Shown here one piece after another: positions 14,850 through 23,677 of a stretch of DNA of 33,830 bases; positions within the stretch are counted from its first letter, which is position 1; each line of letters starts with the position of its first letter. Below the pieces are notes generated by a model. That model did not search any database, had not been told where the DNA came from, and saw nothing but the letters and a program-made list of their open reading frames with translations. Made by a program: the position numbers and the translations under genes. This DNA comes from Fischerella muscicola SAG 1427-1 = PCC 73103 (GTDB taxonomy: Bacteria; Cyanobacteriota; Cyanobacteriia; Cyanobacteriales; Nostocaceae): assembly GCF_000317245.1 (NCBI RefSeq), contig NZ_AJLJ01000073.1:1-33830 (forward strand). The letters are read 5' to 3'.

Positions 14850-15740
14850 CTAATTCCGTCTTTGTTGCGCTTGTTGTAATAATTGTTCAGCTTTATTTGC
14901 CCATTCAATATTATTCTGAATCTTGTATAAATCTCTGGCAAATTGCAATACTTGTACTGCATCTGCGTACTGTTGTAATTGTATAAAAGCTAGTCCTGCA
15001 CCATAATAAGCATTGGGATAATTGGAATTAGCTTCCGCAGATTTTCTAAAGGCTTCTAGGGCATCTTTTGACTTGCCTTGGTTATACAAAACTGAACCAA
15101 GACTATAATAAGCTTCTGGATATTTCGGATTTATTTGTATTGCTTTACGAAAAGCTTCTTTGGCTTTATCGATTTTGTTTTGTTGCAGATAACATATGCC
15201 TAAATGATAGGCTGGTTCTGGTGCATTTTTGCTATATTCCATTGCTTTTTTAAAAGATGCGATCGCTTTATCCCAATTTTGCTGTTCTTCTCTCACCAAT
15301 CCCAAGTTATAGTGAGCTACTCCAAGTTTGGGATCAAGTTCTATTGCTTTTTGTAAATAATCATTTGCTTGCTGTAAATTCTTGCCTTCTAACAATGCAC
15401 CGCCCAAATTCGCGTAAGCTAAAGCAAACTGGGGATCGGCTTGGATCGCCCGATAAAATGCATCCGCCGCAGGTTGTAACTGTCCAGCTTGTCGTAGTGC
15501 TAAACCCAAATTGTAATGTGCTGGAGCAAGGCTGGGGTCTAATTGGGTAGCTTGTTGAAAAGCCGCGATCGCATCTTGGATTTTCCCTGTCTGTACAGCT
15601 TGTAATCCCTGATTTAAATAGTCTGTAGCCTTGTTGGGAGCATTCTGTGCCACTAAAGAACAAGGTAAGAAAATTATTCCACTTATAAATATCAAACTCA
15701 CCAGTGTCCGGAGGCGATATTTGTAGACTAATGCCTGCAT
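14850..15740 (-). CDS. exported TPR-repeat protein
   Basis: 296 residues. The first 32 form a signal peptide (basic start, hydrophobic core LVSLIFISGIIFLPC, cleavage near VAQNAPN), so the protein should be periplasmic or outer-membrane associated. Seven consecutive 34-residue TPR units follow from about residue 37 to 275, most with the W/L-G-Y-A-F-A-P consensus (AHYNLGLALRQAGQL, AYYSLGSVLYNQGKS). The tail is Gln-rich. TPR arrays bind other proteins; no enzyme domain is present. The gene is divergent from the EF-G-like gene. Cyanobacteria have many such proteins, so no specific role can be given. Confidence 0.88.
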   Translation of the reverse strand: MQALVYKYRLRTLVSLIFISGIIFLPCSLVAQNAPNKATDYLNQGLQAVQTGKIQDAIAAFQQATQLDPSLAPAHYNLGLALRQAGQLQPAADAFYRAIQADPQFALAYANLGGALLEGKNLQQANDYLQKAIELDPKLGVAHYNLGLVREEQQNWDKAIASFKKAMEYSKNAPEPAYHLGICYLQQNKIDKAKEAFRKAIQINPKYPEAYYSLGSVLYNQGKSKDALEAFRKSAEANSNYPNAYYGAGLAFIQLQQYADAVQVLQFARDLYKIQNNIEWANKAEQLLQQAQQRRN

Positions 15741-16018
15741 ATGCTTTACTATCTTGCAACTACATTTAGTTACGTTCTCTTAACAAACTTTTGGTGAGGA
15801 TGGCAATATATTTACTAAACTTCAATTTTATATAAATAAATTTGTAGATTGTAATTATTAATAACAGAAATCTTACAACAAAATACGATTCTTTGCCGCT
15901 CGGTTAAAGGCGAGTTAATGTCAAATTAAAGACGGGATAATTTTCTAAATAACGGTTTTGAACTCTTCATAACTCAACTATTAGGCGGTTAGAAACAATA
16001 GGCCGCAAAGGAGTTTTT

Positions 16019-18067
16019 ATGAACGAAAAAGTAAAATCGGGTTCGCGAAACGTCGCAATTGTTGGCCCTTATTTGAGTGGAAAAACGACCTTACTAGAAA
16101 GCTTGTTATTTGTAACAGGTGCGATTTCTCGTAAAGGCAGCGTTAAGGATAGTAACACAGTCAGCGATAGCTCTCAAGAAGCACGCGATCGCCAAATGAG
16201 TGTGGAAGTCAGCACTGCTAACACTGAATATAATGACACTCGCTTCACCTTTATTGACTGTCCTGGCAGTGTAGAATTTGCTCAAGAAACTTATAACGCC
16301 CTCATCGGAGTCGATGCAGCAATTGTAGTTTGCGAACCAATCAACGAGCGCGTTCTCACTCTTGCGCCTCTATTTAAATTCCTGGATGACTGGGAAATTC
16401 CCCACCTAGTCTTTGTTAACAAAATGGATCGGGCAAATATCCATGTTTTGGAAACATTGCACGCTCTCAAAGCTGTTTCTAGTCGTCCCCTAGTTGCCCA
16501 TCAATACCCAATTATGCGGGAAGAACAGCTAATTGGTTTTATTGACTTGGTGAGCGAACAAGCGTATCACTATCATTCCGGCGCACCTGCTGACCCTGTT
16601 CCTTTTCCCGAAGAATTAAAAGAAGAAGAACACATTGCACGAGCAGAAATGCTCGAAGCTTTAGCAAATTTTGACGACCACTTACTAGAAGAACTTTTAG
16701 AAGACATTGAACCGCCCCAAGAGGAAATTCTCAAAGATTTAAAAATGGAATTAGGGGCAGATTTGGTAGTACCAGTGTTTTTTGGTGTCGCCGAACAAGA
16801 TTACGGAGTCAGACCTCTACTAGAAGCCTTAGTGCGGGAAGCCCCAGAACCAGAAACCACAGCCGAACGTCGCTTAGGTAGCAGCAAAAAAGACGATGCT
16901 ACTATTGCTCAGGTGTTAAAAACTTATTACACTCCCCAAGGCGGGAAACTTTCCCTTGTGCGGGTTTGGCAAGGTAAACTCACCGATGGTATAGTCCTCA
17001 ACGGTGTTCGTGCTGGTGGTATTTATCATCTGATGGGACAACAGCTACACCAAATTAATCAAGTTGGGGCTGGAGAAATTGTGGCTTTGAGCCGGATGGA
17101 GGGTATCAAGACAGGAGATACATTATGTAGCGCTGCTGCCAAAGAATTACCCAACACTAGACAACTCGAACCAGTTTATGCGCTCGCCATTATTCCCGAA
17201 AAACGCAACGATGAAGTTAAACTGAGTGGTGCTATCACCAAATTATTAGAAGAAGATCCATCGCTGGCTTGGGAACAACACGGCGATACCCACGAAGTTA
17301 TCCTTTGGGGTCAAGGCGAGATTCATTTACAAGTGGCATTAGATCGCCTGCGCCGCAAGTATAATCTGCCGATGACAACCCACTTACCACAAATACCTTA
17401 TAAAGAAACCATCCGCAAACCAGCTTCATCAGTTCACGGGCGCTACAAACATCAAAGTGGTGGTCACGGTCAGTTTGGTGATGTTTATCTTGACATTCAA
17501 CCTCTATCACGGGGTGAAGGTTTCAACTTTAAGGAAACCATTGTTGGTGGCGTAGTTCCGAAACAGTATATTCCCGGTGTGGAAATGGGTGTGCGAGAAG
17601 TTTTAGCACACGGGCCTTTGGGTTTCCCAGTCGTAGATGTGGCGGTAACTTTAACTAACGGTTCATACCATACCGTTGATAGTTCCGAACAAGCATTTAA
17701 GCAAGCTGCTCGTGCAGCAATGCAAACCGGAATGACTCAGTGTCAACCCACCCTCCTAGAACCAATTCTGAGGGTACAAGTGACAGCCCCCACTGAATTC
17801 ACCTCTAAAGTCATGCAGTTAGTCACTGGTAGACGCGGGCAAATATTAGGTTACGAAGCTATCCATGACTGGCAAGGTTGGGATAGTGTTACAGCGTACT
17901 TACCACAAGCCGAGATGCATAATTTTATCGTTGAATTGCGATCGCAAACTCTCGGCGTCGGTTCTTTCCACTGGGAATTCGACCATCTCCAAGAAGTTCC
18001 TGATAAGCTGGCTGAACGCATTTTGACTACTAATGGTAGTAATGGAGTTAATGGTAATAGCAAATAA
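16019..18067 (+). CDS. elongation factor G-like GTPase (EF-G2 type paralogue)
   Basis: 682 residues with the full EF-G layout: GTPase domain (about 8-280), domain II, III, IV and V (C-terminal AEMHNFIVELRSQTLG). P-loop GPYLSGKTT and NKMD (134-137) are present. Switch regions differ from the translational EF-G: RGITI becomes RQMSV, and DTPGH becomes DCPGS (80-84), so the His that positions the catalytic water is Ser84. The N terminus (AISRKGSVKDSNTVSDSS) places it with the EF-G2-like paralogues found alongside a normal fusA. It may have weak or altered GTPase activity and act on ribosomes in recycling, stress or a related task; its role is not settled. Strong AAGGAG site before the ATG, and a hairpin terminator after the stop. 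Confidence 0.9.
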   Translation: MNEKVKSGSRNVAIVGPYLSGKTTLLESLLFVTGAISRKGSVKDSNTVSDSSQEARDRQMSVEVSTANTEYNDTRFTFIDCPGSVEFAQETYNALIGVDAAIVVCEPINERVLTLAPLFKFLDDWEIPHLVFVNKMDRANIHVLETLHALKAVSSRPLVAHQYPIMREEQLIGFIDLVSEQAYHYHSGAPADPVPFPEELKEEEHIARAEMLEALANFDDHLLEELLEDIEPPQEEILKDLKMELGADLVVPVFFGVAEQDYGVRPLLEALVREAPEPETTAERRLGSSKKDDATIAQVLKTYYTPQGGKLSLVRVWQGKLTDGIVLNGVRAGGIYHLMGQQLHQINQVGAGEIVALSRMEGIKTGDTLCSAAAKELPNTRQLEPVYALAIIPEKRNDEVKLSGAITKLLEEDPSLAWEQHGDTHEVILWGQGEIHLQVALDRLRRKYNLPMTTHLPQIPYKETIRKPASSVHGRYKHQSGGHGQFGDVYLDIQPLSRGEGFNFKETIVGGVVPKQYIPGVEMGVREVLAHGPLGFPVVDVAVTLTNGSYHTVDSSEQAFKQAARAAMQTGMTQCQPTLLEPILRVQVTAPTEFTSKVMQLVTGRRGQILGYEAIHDWQGWDSVTAYLPQAEMHNFIVELRSQTLGVGSFHWEFDHLQEVPDKLAERILTTNGSNGVNGNSK

Positions 18068-18141
18068 TTTGGGATTTTAGATTTTGGATGAATCTTAAGT
18101 CCAGTAAATTTTCAAGCTGCTGATTTTGGCAGTAATTTAGG

Positions 18142-18170
18142 GACACCCTTTGTGGGTGTCTTTAATTTTA
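18142..18170 (+). terminator. probable intrinsic terminator of the EF-G-like gene
   Basis: GACACCC (18142-18148) pairs with GGGTGTC (18154-18160) around a 5-base loop and is followed at once by TTTAATTTTA. It lies about 75 bases after the stop codon and ahead of the DUF262 gene. Confidence 0.7.
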
Positions 18171-18246
18171 CGCATTTTATGCTAGCTTTCAAAAAATATT
18201 ACGTATAGTATTTTGGTATAAGTGTGAACGTGCAATGGAGAGATAA

Positions 18247-20001
18247 ATGGCAATAATTGAATCTCATGACTATACTTTAGAACAAGTATTTAGGGATTTT
18301 TATGTAGTTAGAGCTTATCAACGCGAGTATGTTTGGGAAGAGAAACAAGTTCGTGAACTTCTTGAAGATATTTATCGAGAATTTTATAGAAATAAATCTG
18401 GCTCAGATTGGGAGTATTTTATTGGCAGCATTATTGTATGTGAATATCAAGGAGCCTTTGAATTAATTGATGGGCAACAAAGAATGACTACAGCATACTT
18501 AATTCTTTGTGCAGTAAGAGATTATCGAGAACAAGTAAAACCTCAAGAATCTCTAGATTCTCTGAAATCATTTATAGCTTCTTCGTATGTAGATCAATAT
18601 GGTAATGAAAGATTTAGAGATAGAATAGAGCTTCAGTATGAAGATAGCCGTGGTGTTTTAGAAAAAATTGCACGGCAAGAAAGTTTTAATGATGTACCTA
18701 ATACTAGTTCTGTTCAAAAAATAAAAAATGCCTATACTTCTATTGTGGAATTCTTAAAAGAAAAATTTGATGAAGATATCCAACAGGTAAAGCAGTTTTA
18801 TGCGTGCTTCATTAAAAATGTCAAACTAGTACGTGTAGAAACAAAGAATATATCACATGCACTTACAGTTTTTGCCACTATCAATAATCGCGGAGTAAGT
18901 CTCAATGCGATGGATTTGCTTAAAAACCTTATGTTTATGCATTTAGAAGATAAGGATTTTGACAAGCTTAAAATGCAATGGAAAGAAATGATTGATATAT
19001 TGTTTAAGGCAGATGAAAAACCTTTGCGGTTTCTTAGATACTATATAACTGCAAAATTTGATACAGGAGAAAGACTCAGAGAAGATAGAATATATGATTG
19101 GTTTATTGAAAACAAGGACAAGTGCAATTATGTAGAACAACCACTAGAATTTGTGGATAATCTTGTCAATTCGGCAGAAGCTTTTTTTTATTTTAAAAAA
19201 GGTAAGAACAAATCTGGGGAAGCAGACCGCTACCTGTTAAACATATCTTATTTTTCTACTAAGCAGCATTTGATACTGCTATTAGCAGCACAGCATTTAA
19301 CCATAGATATATTTACAGAGTTATGTAGACAAATTGAGGATTTTCTATTTGTACATATTGTAACAAGAGAAGGAACTAGTAAACTTGAAAATTTATTGAC
19401 TCAATGGAGTGAAAAGCTAAGAAAAGTCTATAGTAAATCGGATCTTGAAACTTTTATATCCGAAGACATTCAGCCTGCTAAACAAAAATTGGCCAAGCGC
19501 TTTGAAGACTCTTTCCGTTACATGAATGAATCTAATGTACAAAAAAAGATTTTGCAATATATTTTAGCCAAAATGACACAATATATTGATGAAAAAGCTT
19601 ATGGTAGTATTGGAGCACACACCGATTTAAAAAATTATATAAACTCTAAAGTAGAAATAGAACATATACTACCTCAAAAAAACGATAAAATAAAAACTTT
19701 TTTTGACAAACCTGATGAAATAGATAATTACACAAAAAGGCTTGGCAATCTTACACTTATTGAAAAATCAATTAATACTTCAATTAAGAATAAGATTTTT
19801 AAGGAAAAACAATTTGCTTACGTTAAATCTAAATTTTTGCTTACGAAGTCTATCACCGAGAAAATAAATATTGGTGTAAACACAGCAGTAGACCGTGCTG
19901 TTAGAGATTTGGAAGTGTTTGATGAATGGAATTCTAAAGATATTGAAAGACGCCAAGAAATGCTTACTCAATTGGCGAAAAAAGTATGGCATATTTTATA
20001 G
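18247..20001 (+). CDS. DUF262-DUF1524 (GmrSD/SspE-like) restriction-type nuclease
   Basis: 584 residues in one chain. The N-terminal DUF262 domain shows YQREYVW (24-30), FIGSIIV and the nucleotide-site motif IDGQQRMTT (74-82); this ParB-like domain hydrolyses NTP/dNTP in characterised members. The C-terminal DUF1524 domain is an HNH-type nuclease: IEHILPQ (471-477, His473), RLGNLTL (498-504) and a later Asn. The same pair occurs in the modification-dependent type IV enzyme GmrSD, in BREX-linked BrxU and in the phosphorothioation-linked SspE, which cut modified or foreign DNA. The gene is clearly more AT-rich than its neighbours and has no HIP1 site, suggesting recent transfer. No DNA modification gene is adjacent. 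Good GGAGAG site before ATG 18247. Confidence 0.88.
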   Translation: MAIIESHDYTLEQVFRDFYVVRAYQREYVWEEKQVRELLEDIYREFYRNKSGSDWEYFIGSIIVCEYQGAFELIDGQQRMTTAYLILCAVRDYREQVKPQESLDSLKSFIASSYVDQYGNERFRDRIELQYEDSRGVLEKIARQESFNDVPNTSSVQKIKNAYTSIVEFLKEKFDEDIQQVKQFYACFIKNVKLVRVETKNISHALTVFATINNRGVSLNAMDLLKNLMFMHLEDKDFDKLKMQWKEMIDILFKADEKPLRFLRYYITAKFDTGERLREDRIYDWFIENKDKCNYVEQPLEFVDNLVNSAEAFFYFKKGKNKSGEADRYLLNISYFSTKQHLILLLAAQHLTIDIFTELCRQIEDFLFVHIVTREGTSKLENLLTQWSEKLRKVYSKSDLETFISEDIQPAKQKLAKRFEDSFRYMNESNVQKKILQYILAKMTQYIDEKAYGSIGAHTDLKNYINSKVEIEHILPQKNDKIKTFFDKPDEIDNYTKRLGNLTLIEKSINTSIKNKIFKEKQFAYVKSKFLLTKSITEKINIGVNTAVDRAVRDLEVFDEWNSKDIERRQEMLTQLAKKVWHIL

Positions 20002-20085
20002 AAATTAAAATGGACGTTGCTTGCAACTAGTCCATATACTGTAGTGGTTAAGTACTGATTGATCTTAACTATACAGGTAATACTT

Positions 20086-20970
20086 ATGGGCTTTATATTC
20101 TCTCTCTTAACAAGCCTGATTGCGATTTTTATCTATTTAAACTCTGGCAAGATATCTAATGAGCGATCGCGCTGGGTAATTCGCACAGTTAGTATCTTAA
20201 TTGGTGCGATCGCTCTACTTGCTTCTATTTCCAGACTTTTAGTCATCGTACCACCAGGTAACGTTGGAGTTGCCAACTTATTTGGTCAAGTTTCTGATGA
20301 TACATTTAATCCAGGTGTCCACTTGCTGAATCCTTTTGTTAAGGTAATCAATTTTTCTACACGCTTAAAAGATGTCAAGGAAAACGTAGACACCACATCT
20401 CAAGAAGGATTAAGTTTAAATCTTGATGTGAGTCTGCAATACAAACTTGATCCACAAAAAGCAGCAGCAGTATATAAAAATATTGGCGTTGACGAGACAC
20501 AATTAGTAAACTCTAGATTCCGCTCAACAATTCGCGCTATTACAGCTAACTACCCAGCAGCAGCTATTTATTCTACCAAGCGTCAAGAAATAGTCCAGCA
20601 ACTCGATCAACAGCTCACTCAACAGTTACTTCCTTTAGGTTTTATTGTCGAAGAAGCTTTGTTAAGAAATGTCAAAATGCCTGACAGCTTGCAAGCAGCA
20701 ATTCAAGAAAAACTCAAAGCTGAACAAGAAAATCAACAAATGAAATTTATTCTAGAAAAAGAACGTCAAGAAGCAGAACGTAAACGTATAGAAGCCAAGG
20801 GTATTGCTGATTCTCAAAAAATTATTGCTAATGGACTGAGCAATTCTGTACTCCAACTGCGAGCCATAGAAGCTACTGAAAAGTTAGCACAATCTCCCAA
20901 CTCTAAAATTATTGTGATTGGTTCTGAAAGAGGCACGGTACCAATCTTACTTCAACAGGAAACGAAATAG
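20086..20970 (+). CDS. prohibitin/SPFH domain membrane protein
   Basis: 294 residues from ATG 20086, which has AGGT about nine bases upstream; an in-frame TTG at 20059 would add nine residues. Two hydrophobic stretches near the N terminus (GFIFSLLTSLIAIFIYL and VSILIGAIALLASISRLLVI) anchor it. An SPFH/prohibitin domain follows, from about PPGNVGVANLFGQV to LPLGFIVEEALLRNV, then a charged coiled coil rich in Glu/Lys/Gln. Prohibitins form large membrane rings that organise and protect membrane proteins, often with FtsH proteases. It starts 84 bases after the DUF262 gene on the same strand, but HIP1 sites show it is a native gene, so co-function is not implied. Confidence 0.9.
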   Translation: MGFIFSLLTSLIAIFIYLNSGKISNERSRWVIRTVSILIGAIALLASISRLLVIVPPGNVGVANLFGQVSDDTFNPGVHLLNPFVKVINFSTRLKDVKENVDTTSQEGLSLNLDVSLQYKLDPQKAAAVYKNIGVDETQLVNSRFRSTIRAITANYPAAAIYSTKRQEIVQQLDQQLTQQLLPLGFIVEEALLRNVKMPDSLQAAIQEKLKAEQENQQMKFILEKERQEAERKRIEAKGIADSQKIIANGLSNSVLQLRAIEATEKLAQSPNSKIIVIGSERGTVPILLQQETK

Positions 20971-20993
20971 GAGATACTACTGTGCTATATAGC

Positions 20994-21061
20994 AGTGCGT
21001 TAAGCACTTAGATCATATTTTTCGCGAAAAATCAGATTGAAAAATATGCACTTAACACACT
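20994..21061. repeat. imperfect long inverted repeat after the prohibitin gene
   Basis: AGTGCGTTAAG...CATATTTTTC (20994-21023) matches the complement of GAAAAATATGCACTTAACACACT (21039-21061) with one mismatch and a 7-base insertion in the left arm. The centre carries TTTTTCGCGAAAAA. It lies between the convergent prohibitin and phytochelatin-synthase-like genes. It could be a MITE-type remnant or a two-way terminator. Confidence 0.5.
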
Positions 21062-21090
21062 CTACAGTGATCCAAATTCAAAAATCCTGA

Positions 21091-21759
21091 CTAAGAATTT
21101 TTACGGATGACTATCATCCCACGAGAGCGGGTAGCAGATAAATCTTTGTCTACACAAGCTTTGTACATTTTGTCTATAGGACATTTCCAGAAGCGTGTAT
21201 ATTTTTTGGGGTTGGTGTCAGCTACAGTTATCTCCTGTGTTGTTGGATCGTAGTCTGCTACTAAGGAGAAATGACCACCCGCAAAGCTAACTTCATGGGC
21301 AATGCCAACATTAAAATTTAAAATATGAATGTCTTTGTCATCCTGGACAGCGTTTTCAATTTCTTTGACAAAAGCATCTAAACTCATAGAAACTTTGTCA
21401 AAATGTTCGAGTCTGACACTCACGTCTAATTTTGCGCCATTCACATAATTAACACAAGTGTCATAAGTCTCAGCGAGGGTCATTCCATCATCTAAAACAG
21501 TAGCGATCGGTAATCTAGTAACATAGAAAACTTCATCTACTGTTGTAGGATACCCTAGTGCTGTGAGTGCATAGGCGATGGAAGTAATGTTACAGCAGTT
21601 GATGGGCTGTTGAAATTCACACAGCTTAATACCATTTAAATCTTTGGTGACAACTTTTGTGACAACAGTACCTACAACTTGATCAGATGGTTCAAAACCA
21701 GATTGCTTAATCGCATCTAAATCTGTTGTCTGATTGGTGGCTAATTGCTGGGAAGTCAT
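21091..21759 (-). CDS. phytochelatin synthase-family cysteine peptidase
   Basis: 222 residues with no signal peptide. Papain-like catalytic residues can be placed by comparison with plant phytochelatin synthase (Cys56, His162, Asp180): here Cys56 in QQPINCCNITS, His163 in AGGHFSLVADYD and Asp181 in ITVADTNPKKY. The family joins glutathione units or hydrolyses glutathione to gamma-Glu-Cys; short prokaryotic forms mostly hydrolyse. This protein lacks the plant C-terminal sensor domain. Sequence around the Cys (CCNITS rather than the usual CGLAS) and the long segment TRLPIATVLDDGMTLAE are divergent, so the substrate may not be glutathione. The ATG follows a spacer shared with a divergent small gene. 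Confidence 0.75.
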   Translation of the reverse strand: MTSQQLATNQTTDLDAIKQSGFEPSDQVVGTVVTKVVTKDLNGIKLCEFQQPINCCNITSIAYALTALGYPTTVDEVFYVTRLPIATVLDDGMTLAETYDTCVNYVNGAKLDVSVRLEHFDKVSMSLDAFVKEIENAVQDDKDIHILNFNVGIAHEVSFAGGHFSLVADYDPTTQEITVADTNPKKYTRFWKCPIDKMYKACVDKDLSATRSRGMIVIRKNS

Positions 21760-21903
21760 GGGACAGATCCTTGAGATTCAAGCAGGTTGATGACTTGAAA
21801 TGATTACTGTAGTGCTTGCTACTATTAACCATTAACCCATCAATTCCACTGAATGCCCCGAAGCTTTAAAATTTCTTCAGCAAGCAAATACGTGGTCAAA
21901 ATT

Positions 21904-22095
21904 ATGGAAACAACATCACAAAATTTCTATATTGTCAAGCGATCTGCTGGAAATTGCGAAATCATCCCCAGCGATGAAGTTGTTGGGGATGACAATCCAG
22001 AGATTATAGAGAAGTGGGGTCCCTTTGAATCGCAAGGGGAAGCGATCGCTCGTCGTGTTGGACTAATTAGGGCGGGTAAATGCCAACCAGTTTAA
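21904..22095 (+). CDS. small hypothetical cyanobacterial protein
   Basis: 63 residues from ATG 21904 (METTSQNFYIVKRSAGNC...); an in-frame ATG at 21853 would add 17 residues with a different, basic composition. The protein is soluble and compact, with no signal peptide. The C-terminal segment WGPFESQGEAIARRVGLIRA looks like a conserved small-domain motif, and a HIP1 site overlaps it, so the gene appears native. I recall similar hypothetical proteins in cyanobacteria but know no function. It is divergent from the phytochelatin-synthase-like gene and converges on the protease gene, nine bases away. Confidence 0.6.
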   Translation: METTSQNFYIVKRSAGNCEIIPSDEVVGDDNPEIIEKWGPFESQGEAIARRVGLIRAGKCQPV

Positions 22096-22104
22096 AGGCA
22101 AAAA

Positions 22105-23388
22105 TTAATTTCTTTGTGCGTTTGTCCCTTTAGCTGCAATTTCTTTGCCTAACACTTCCACAGCTTTAGCGAATTGTGGGTCTGCTAAAGTAGCGACTTT
22201 GTCTCGTTCTTTGAGCCACAGGTCTTGTCGCTGCTTATCGCTTAAGTTTACTACTATATTGGGGTCAATCCCATGTTTGTTGATATCTCTACCAAGGGGG
22301 GTATGGTATTTGGCGATCGTTACTGCTAATCCTGAACCATCATCTAAGGGGCGCACAGATTGTACTAAACCCTTACCAAAAGTTTGACTACCCACTACGA
22401 CTGCACGCTTGTTGTCCTGTAATGCACCTGAAAGAATTTCACTAGCACTGGCACTACCTTTATCTACCAACACCACCAAGGGTTTATTTGTCAAAGCGCG
22501 CCCATTGGCAATTTCTCGTTCTGCCTCACCCCGACGGTCAATAGTAGAGACAATTGTACCTCTATCCATCCACATCCGGGCAATATCTACACTAGAGTAG
22601 AGAAGACCGCCTGGGTTATTACGTAGATCCAAGACGTATCCAGACACTTGCTTACTTTCCAAATTCTTAATTGCATCCCGCATTTCTTTGGCAGCATTTG
22701 AACTGAATTGCTTCAAGCGAATGTAGCCAACATTACCTACTGGTGTTTGCTTTTGAGAAAATTCTACTGGATGAATTTCAATCCGCGCCCGTGTAATTGT
22801 AAATTCTTTTCTTTGACCCTCACGCAGGATAGTTAAGTTAACTTTGCTGCCTGGTTCACCTCGGATCAGAGTTACTGCTTCATTAGTATCCATGCCTTCT
22901 GTGCTTTTACCATTGATGTAGATAATGGTATCCTTTGCTAAAATACCAGCCTTAGATGCAGGCGTATCTTCAATAGGCGCAATTACAGTCAGCTTTTTAG
23001 TTTTTTCATCCAGACCGATTTGGATACCAATACCCGTCAGTTCTCCAGAGGTATCAACCTGCATATTTTTGAATTCCTCTGGATCCATAAACCGGGTGTA
23101 TGGATCGTCCAGTTTCTTCAGCATTTCCCGGATGGACTTATAAGCTTCTTCGTTGTTTTTGTAAGACTTATTCAGGTACTCGCTGCGAACAGCTTTCCAA
23201 TCTACCTTATTAAAAGTACCGTCTACGTATTGTTTATTAATAATTTGCCAAACTTCATCTATTAATTCCTTTGGACTTTCTTTAAAAAGAGCTTGTCCTT
23301 GCGAGTTAATACCAAGGCTAGTAACAGCGATTGTGGATAGCGTCACCGCCGTAGCACCCAAAACAAGTCCATTTCTTGTAATTACCAT
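22105..23388 (-). CDS. ctp: carboxyl-terminal processing protease (S41, Ctp)
   Basis: 427 residues. Residues 1-34 are an export signal (hydrophobic run LVLGATAVTLSTIAVTSLG), then a helical region (DEVWQIINKQYVDG), a PDZ domain (about 110-200, ELTGIGIQIG) and the S41 protease core. The Ser-Lys dyad is Ser314 in GSASASEIL and Lys339 in TFGKGLVQ, a spacing of 25 as in E. coli Tsp. It should trim or degrade proteins in the periplasm or lumen. Cyanobacteria have CtpA (D1 maturation), CtpB and CtpC; the N-terminal sequence looks more like CtpB/CtpC than CtpA, but I cannot fix the paralogue. Single gene, with ATG 23388. Confidence 0.92.
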   Translation of the reverse strand: MVITRNGLVLGATAVTLSTIAVTSLGINSQGQALFKESPKELIDEVWQIINKQYVDGTFNKVDWKAVRSEYLNKSYKNNEEAYKSIREMLKKLDDPYTRFMDPEEFKNMQVDTSGELTGIGIQIGLDEKTKKLTVIAPIEDTPASKAGILAKDTIIYINGKSTEGMDTNEAVTLIRGEPGSKVNLTILREGQRKEFTITRARIEIHPVEFSQKQTPVGNVGYIRLKQFSSNAAKEMRDAIKNLESKQVSGYVLDLRNNPGGLLYSSVDIARMWMDRGTIVSTIDRRGEAEREIANGRALTNKPLVVLVDKGSASASEILSGALQDNKRAVVVGSQTFGKGLVQSVRPLDDGSGLAVTIAKYHTPLGRDINKHGIDPNIVVNLSDKQRQDLWLKERDKVATLADPQFAKAVEVLGKEIAAKGTNAQRN

Positions 23389-23540
23389 AATGACAGCTGC
23401 GTGGCTAGGGACAAAATTTTATATGCTCAGTATGCTCAATCTAACACAGGCAAATACTGTACAGAATGAACATATTTTGTTATTTCGACAAACTTATTTA
23501 AGAATCCGGCGAGCTTAAGGTTAATTGTACAAAAATTGAA

Positions 23541-23589
23541 GGAACAGGGAACAGGGAATGGGGAATGGGGAATGGGTATTGGGTATTGG
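23541..23589. repeat. heptamer tandem array (GGAACAG/GGAATGG/GTATTGG)
   Basis: Seven contiguous heptamers: GGAACAG twice, GGAATGG three times, GTATTGG twice. Short tandemly repeated heptamers of this kind are a known feature of heterocystous cyanobacteria. Perfect 7-base phasing rules out chance. Confidence 0.9.
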
Positions 23590-23651
23590 AAAGATACTTG
23601 TTAAATAATTCTCCCGTGTCTCCCTTGTCCCTCTTCCCAATTTTGAATTTT

Positions 23652-23677
23652 GTAGACGCGGAGCGGCTTCCGCAGGT
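23652..23677. repeat. small dispersed repeat GTAGACGCGGAGCGGCTTCC type
   Basis: A GC-rich 26-base unit (GTAGACGCGGAGCGGCTTCC then GCAGGT) flanked on both sides by AATTTTGAATTTT-like sequence. The flanks read as one interrupted array, as if the unit had inserted into it. Such units are dispersed through Nostocales genomes. Confidence 0.65.

Noticed and set aside
20001..20086. Close spacing of the DUF262 gene and the prohibitin gene as a two-gene defence unit.
   Set aside because: The prohibitin gene carries HIP1 sites and native composition while the DUF262 gene does not. The two seem to have different histories, so joint function is not supported.
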